DNA of 12,902 nucleotides from an uncultured Bacteroidales bacterium. GTDB lineage: Bacteria; Bacteroidota; Bacteroidia; Bacteroidales; Paludibacteraceae. The stretch covers positions 1 through 12,902 of the forward strand of contig CALCUH010000051.1 in the NCBI GenBank assembly GCA_937907165.1, read 5' to 3'. The position numbers and the translations under genes were made by a program. The notes beneath the pieces are model-generated. The model saw only the letters and a program-made list of their open reading frames with translations, did no database searches and had not been told where the DNA came from. Below, in pieces: positions 11,499 through 12,902 of the stretch (the first letter of the stretch is position 1; every line of letters begins with the position of its first letter).

Positions 11499-11726
11499 TC
11501 AAGCATTATCTGCTTTCACTACTTGAAGCAGAAAACATTTCTCAGTGATACCCTTGTCAGTGAATGTCTTGTCGAGATCGTTAGACTGAAGCGGGCATCC
11601 GTCAAGTGAAACCCCGCCTCTTGCGTAGTCGATTTCAGCCTGCTCAAGAGCCTGACGGATTGTTGTGTTAGGTGTCAGCATGTATTCAGTTCTGCCTAAT
11701 GAATTTCCGATAGTAACTTTAATCAT
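11499..11726 (-). CDS. ubiquitin-like beta-grasp protein, copy 2
   Basis: 75 aa, identical residue for residue to the product at 10694-10921, with the same strand-helix-strand layout and the same KADNA end without Gly-Gly. At the DNA level, codons 1-67 differ from copy 1 at only two third positions (ttg/tta and ctc/ctg, both Leu). Seven of the last eight sense codons differ, all synonymously: Q cag/caa, V gtt/gta, V gta/gtg, K aag/aaa, D gac/gat, N aac/aat, A gca/gct. The stop differs too (TAA in copy 1, TGA here). AAGGAGGAATTTTAA precedes the ATG. It follows the 128-aa partner gene, so each ubiquitin-like copy is preceded by its own partner gene. Confidence 0.82.
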   Translation of the reverse strand: MIKVTIGNSLGRTEYMLTPNTTIRQALEQAEIDYARGGVSLDGCPLQSNDLDKTFTDKGITEKCFLLQVVKADNA

Positions 11727-11749
11727 TTAAAATTCCTCCTTAAAATTGC

Positions 11750-11770
11750 GGGCTGGCATAAAACCAGCCC
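11750..11770 (-). other. GC stem-loop between the 128-aa gene and ubiquitin-like copy 2
   Basis: GGGCTGG (11750-11756) pairs perfectly with CCAGCCC (11764-11770) around a 7-base loop that is TTTTATG on the - strand. It is followed by CGCAATTTT and then the SD. It sits in the same place, between partner gene and ubiquitin-like gene, as the hairpin at 10958-10977, but its sequence is different. The structure is kept and the sequence is not. Confidence 0.55.
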
Positions 11771-11803
11771 ATTACTTACGATTGACTTATGTATTGCCTG
11801 TGA

Positions 11804-12190
11804 TTACTGAACATCAATTGCAGCCATAACTGCGTCACGTTCAGCCTTGATTTCCTCGAGAACTGCAGGGATCTGAGCCTCAAGTTTTCTGAGGTTAAGG
11901 ATAGCTACGCCGAACTTCTCAGCAAAAAGATCCTTTGCCTTCTCGGCGTCCTCAAGCATTGTGCATACAACAGCTCTGCCGTCATCAACCTTTGCAGTGA
12001 AAACGATACCGTTGTTAGAAATGCAATCTGTATTTCCAGAAGCGATTCTGAAAACGATTGTCTTTTCCTTGCCTTCACCCTCGAAGAGTGAGAGAGCCTG
12101 TGGGCGGAACTTCTCGATAACCTTGATGTTTTCGAGTGAGATGTCTGAGATAACTGCTGCTACCTTACCTGTGATACTTACTTTTGCCAT
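11804..12190 (-). CDS. cassette partner protein, copy 2 (possibly PRTRC protein E-like)
   Basis: 128 aa, paralog of the protein at 10999-11397. It reads MAKVSITGKVAAVISDISLE, NIKVIEKFRPQALSL, then a Glu/Gly/Lys loop (FEGEGKEKT), strands IVFRIASGN, GIVFTAKV and AVVCTM, and a helical half AEKAKDLFAEKFGVAILNLR, KLEAQIPAVLEEI, ending MAAIDVQ. By eye about 45 percent of residues match copy 1, far less than the identical ubiquitin-like products beside them. So the two pairs are an old duplication in which only the ubiquitin-like genes were later made alike. AGAAAGGA lies about 11 bases before the ATG. It is the first gene of the conserved cassette; function unknown. Confidence 0.78.
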   Translation of the reverse strand: MAKVSITGKVAAVISDISLENIKVIEKFRPQALSLFEGEGKEKTIVFRIASGNTDCISNNGIVFTAKVDDGRAVVCTMLEDAEKAKDLFAEKFGVAILNLRKLEAQIPAVLEEIKAERDAVMAAIDVQ

Positions 12191-12330
12191 TTGTACATTT
12201 TCCTTTCTGAAATAAAAATATAATGTGGTTAGTGGGTATCCATTAGGAAAACCCTGCGTATGTATGTCATGCGTTTCCGCATGAGGATATGTCTACCGTA
12301 GTAGGCACACCCTTATGAGGAAACAATCAA
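12191..12330 (-). promoter_or_regulatory. leader region of the ubiquitin-like cassette with GAAA-capped hairpin
   Basis: 140 bases without a gene. On the - strand, CATGCG (12283-12278) pairs with CGCATG (12273-12268) around a GAAA tetraloop, preceded by a small CTAC-TACG-GTAG helix (near 12293-12304). A GGGT...ACCC helix (about 12235-12257) comes after it. The stretch GCAGGGTTTTCCTAATGGA resembles GCGGGGTTTCCTATGGA in the leader of the E2-like gene. The cassette promoter probably lies here or upstream of 12729. A CATTATATTTT stretch near 12220 could be a -10, but no -35 fits. Confidence 0.45.
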
Positions 12331-12729
12331 TTAAAGAATATCAATGTCATACCTTAAAAGCAGATCTAAAAAATCCTCTTGAAAATCCGTAAGCTCTGTA
12401 ATGTCTTCAATCCCCAAAGATTGTCCAAGCAACTCAAGCTGAGTAATAATATCCTCACCGTCAAGAGATCTGTTACAAATCCCATATTCTGCAACGATCT
12501 CGTTAATTTCTATTTCAAGTTCCAGTGATGAATAAGTTACGGAATCATACACAACTTCCTCGTCTACGAAAACATACAGATGAACGCCGTCATCTTCTTC
12601 GTCGATAGTCATACATAAAACCGTAGACTCATCATCTGAAATTGCAATCGCTATGTTTTCTTCGAGTAAACGCTTGGGATATTTTTTAGCAAAAGCCCAT
12701 GCATCTTTTGCATCTATAGCGAAACCCAT
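12331..12729 (-). CDS. acidic 132-aa hypothetical protein at the head of the island
   Basis: Starts MGFAIDAKDAWAFAKKYPKR with GAGGTGATTAT directly before the ATG. Strands follow (ENIAIAISDDESTVLCMTID, GVHLYVFVDEEVVYDSVTY), then a helical acidic part (LELEIEINEIVAEYG, DIITQLELLGQSLG). The end is TELTDFQEDFLDLLLRYDID plus IL. The stretch QEDFLDLL resembles the shared tail (TEDELLDLLS) of the downstream proteins but is followed by eight more residues. It is the first gene of the island, divergent from the FAD flavoprotein gene. I do not recognise a family. It may be a cassette component or an independent cargo gene. Confidence 0.72.
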   Translation of the reverse strand: MGFAIDAKDAWAFAKKYPKRLLEENIAIAISDDESTVLCMTIDEEDDGVHLYVFVDEEVVYDSVTYSSLELEIEINEIVAEYGICNRSLDGEDIITQLELLGQSLGIEDITELTDFQEDFLDLLLRYDIDIL

Positions 12730-12769
12730 ATAATCACCTCACTTCAAAAACCTCAACAAATTCCTTGGC

Positions 12770-12775
12770 TATAAT
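12770..12775 (+). promoter_or_regulatory. candidate -10 box for the flavoprotein gene
   Basis: TATAAT lies 25 bases before the ATG at 12801, preceded by TTGGC, close to but not an exact extended -10. No convincing -35 is seen 17 bases upstream (AAAACC). The 71-base divergent space must also hold the promoter of the island's first gene on the other strand. Confidence 0.35.
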
Positions 12776-12800
12776 CACCATAATTTTTATAAAGTTGAAT

Positions 12801-12902
12801 ATGATAAATAGTTCGTCTAATCCATATGATGTAATAATTATAGGAGGCGGTGCATCAGGTTTGATGTGCGCTTCCTATTTGCATTATCTAAAACCTTCTA
12901 CA
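12801..12902 (+). CDS. HI0933/BaiN-like FAD-dependent flavoprotein, N-terminal part (3' end outside window)
   Basis: 34 codons are visible: MINSSSNPYDVIIIGGGASG followed by LMCASYLHYLKP. The strand-loop-helix YDVIIIGGGASGLMCA is the dinucleotide-binding GxGxxG motif that binds the ADP part of FAD. The short lead-in and the GASGLMCA wording fit HI0933-like (YhiN/BaiN) NAD(P)/FAD-dependent oxidoreductases. These are common chromosomal genes in Clostridia, so this probably marks the right-hand flank of the island. No strong SD is visible (AAAGTTGA). The substrate cannot be judged from this fragment. Confidence 0.82.
   Translation, partial: MINSSSNPYDVIIIGGGASGLMCASYLHYLKPST

Noticed and set aside
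630..12800. Attachment-site direct repeats, integrase or transposase genes marking a mobile element
   Set aside because: No matching repeats at the two edges and no recombinase gene could be found by eye, so mobility is only suggested by content and base composition.

Overview
The window looks like a chromosomal locus of a Firmicute, most likely a gut Clostridium relative (Oscillospiraceae or Lachnospiraceae type). The reasons are strong AGGAGG and GAGGTGAT ribosome binding sites, the codon use, and the types of small accessory genes. The taxon is an inference. Two ordinary chromosomal pieces on the + strand frame a roughly 12 kb accessory island. On the left (1-613) are the 3' end of an RluA-family pseudouridine synthase carrying an in-frame palindromic insert, then a small two-helix membrane protein, then a rho-independent terminator. 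On the right (from 12801) is the start of an HI0933/BaiN-like FAD flavoprotein. Everything between is on the - strand, so it is read right to left.

Upstream half of the island (12729 to 6901): an acidic 132-aa protein, then a bacterial ubiquitin-like cassette related to the PRTRC cassettes. It holds two copies of a gene pair (an unknown 128/132-aa protein plus a 75-aa beta-grasp ubiquitin-like protein), an E2-like protein with a PNTH...HCLG centre, a JAB/JAMM metalloprotease, a very acidic 190-aa protein and an E1-like ThiF adenylyltransferase. The first genes are separated by GC-rich stem-loops that may set their stoichiometry. The two ubiquitin-like proteins are identical, but their genes show a sharp switch from near-identity to all-synonymous divergence over the last eight codons, as expected of gene conversion.

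Middle (6900 to 5606): about 330 bases without a convincing gene, a BRO-N phage antirepressor-like gene ending in a perfect terminator, and a 53-aa four-cysteine protein.

Downstream half (5601 to 630): a tightly packed run of small genes. Most encode diverged copies of one small protein type: an N-terminal VGD beta-barrel-like segment, a Y-x-L-D-I-D/W-x-W core, and a short acidic amphipathic C-terminal tail of the form (S/T)E(D/E/N)EL(L/M)(D/N)(F/L)LS. A HigA-like antitoxin, a possible partner of it, and an MGQR-type 204-aa protein interrupt the run. The last copy is cut off at the left edge of the island, where its reading frame runs into the terminator of the chromosomal genes.

The most interesting link is that the acidic 190-aa protein inside the ubiquitin-like cassette ends in the same tail (ESEELLDFLS) as the downstream proteins. 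This suggests that the cassette and the array form one system, with the tail as a shared docking or recognition signal. This is inference from sequence. No function of the tail is known to me.
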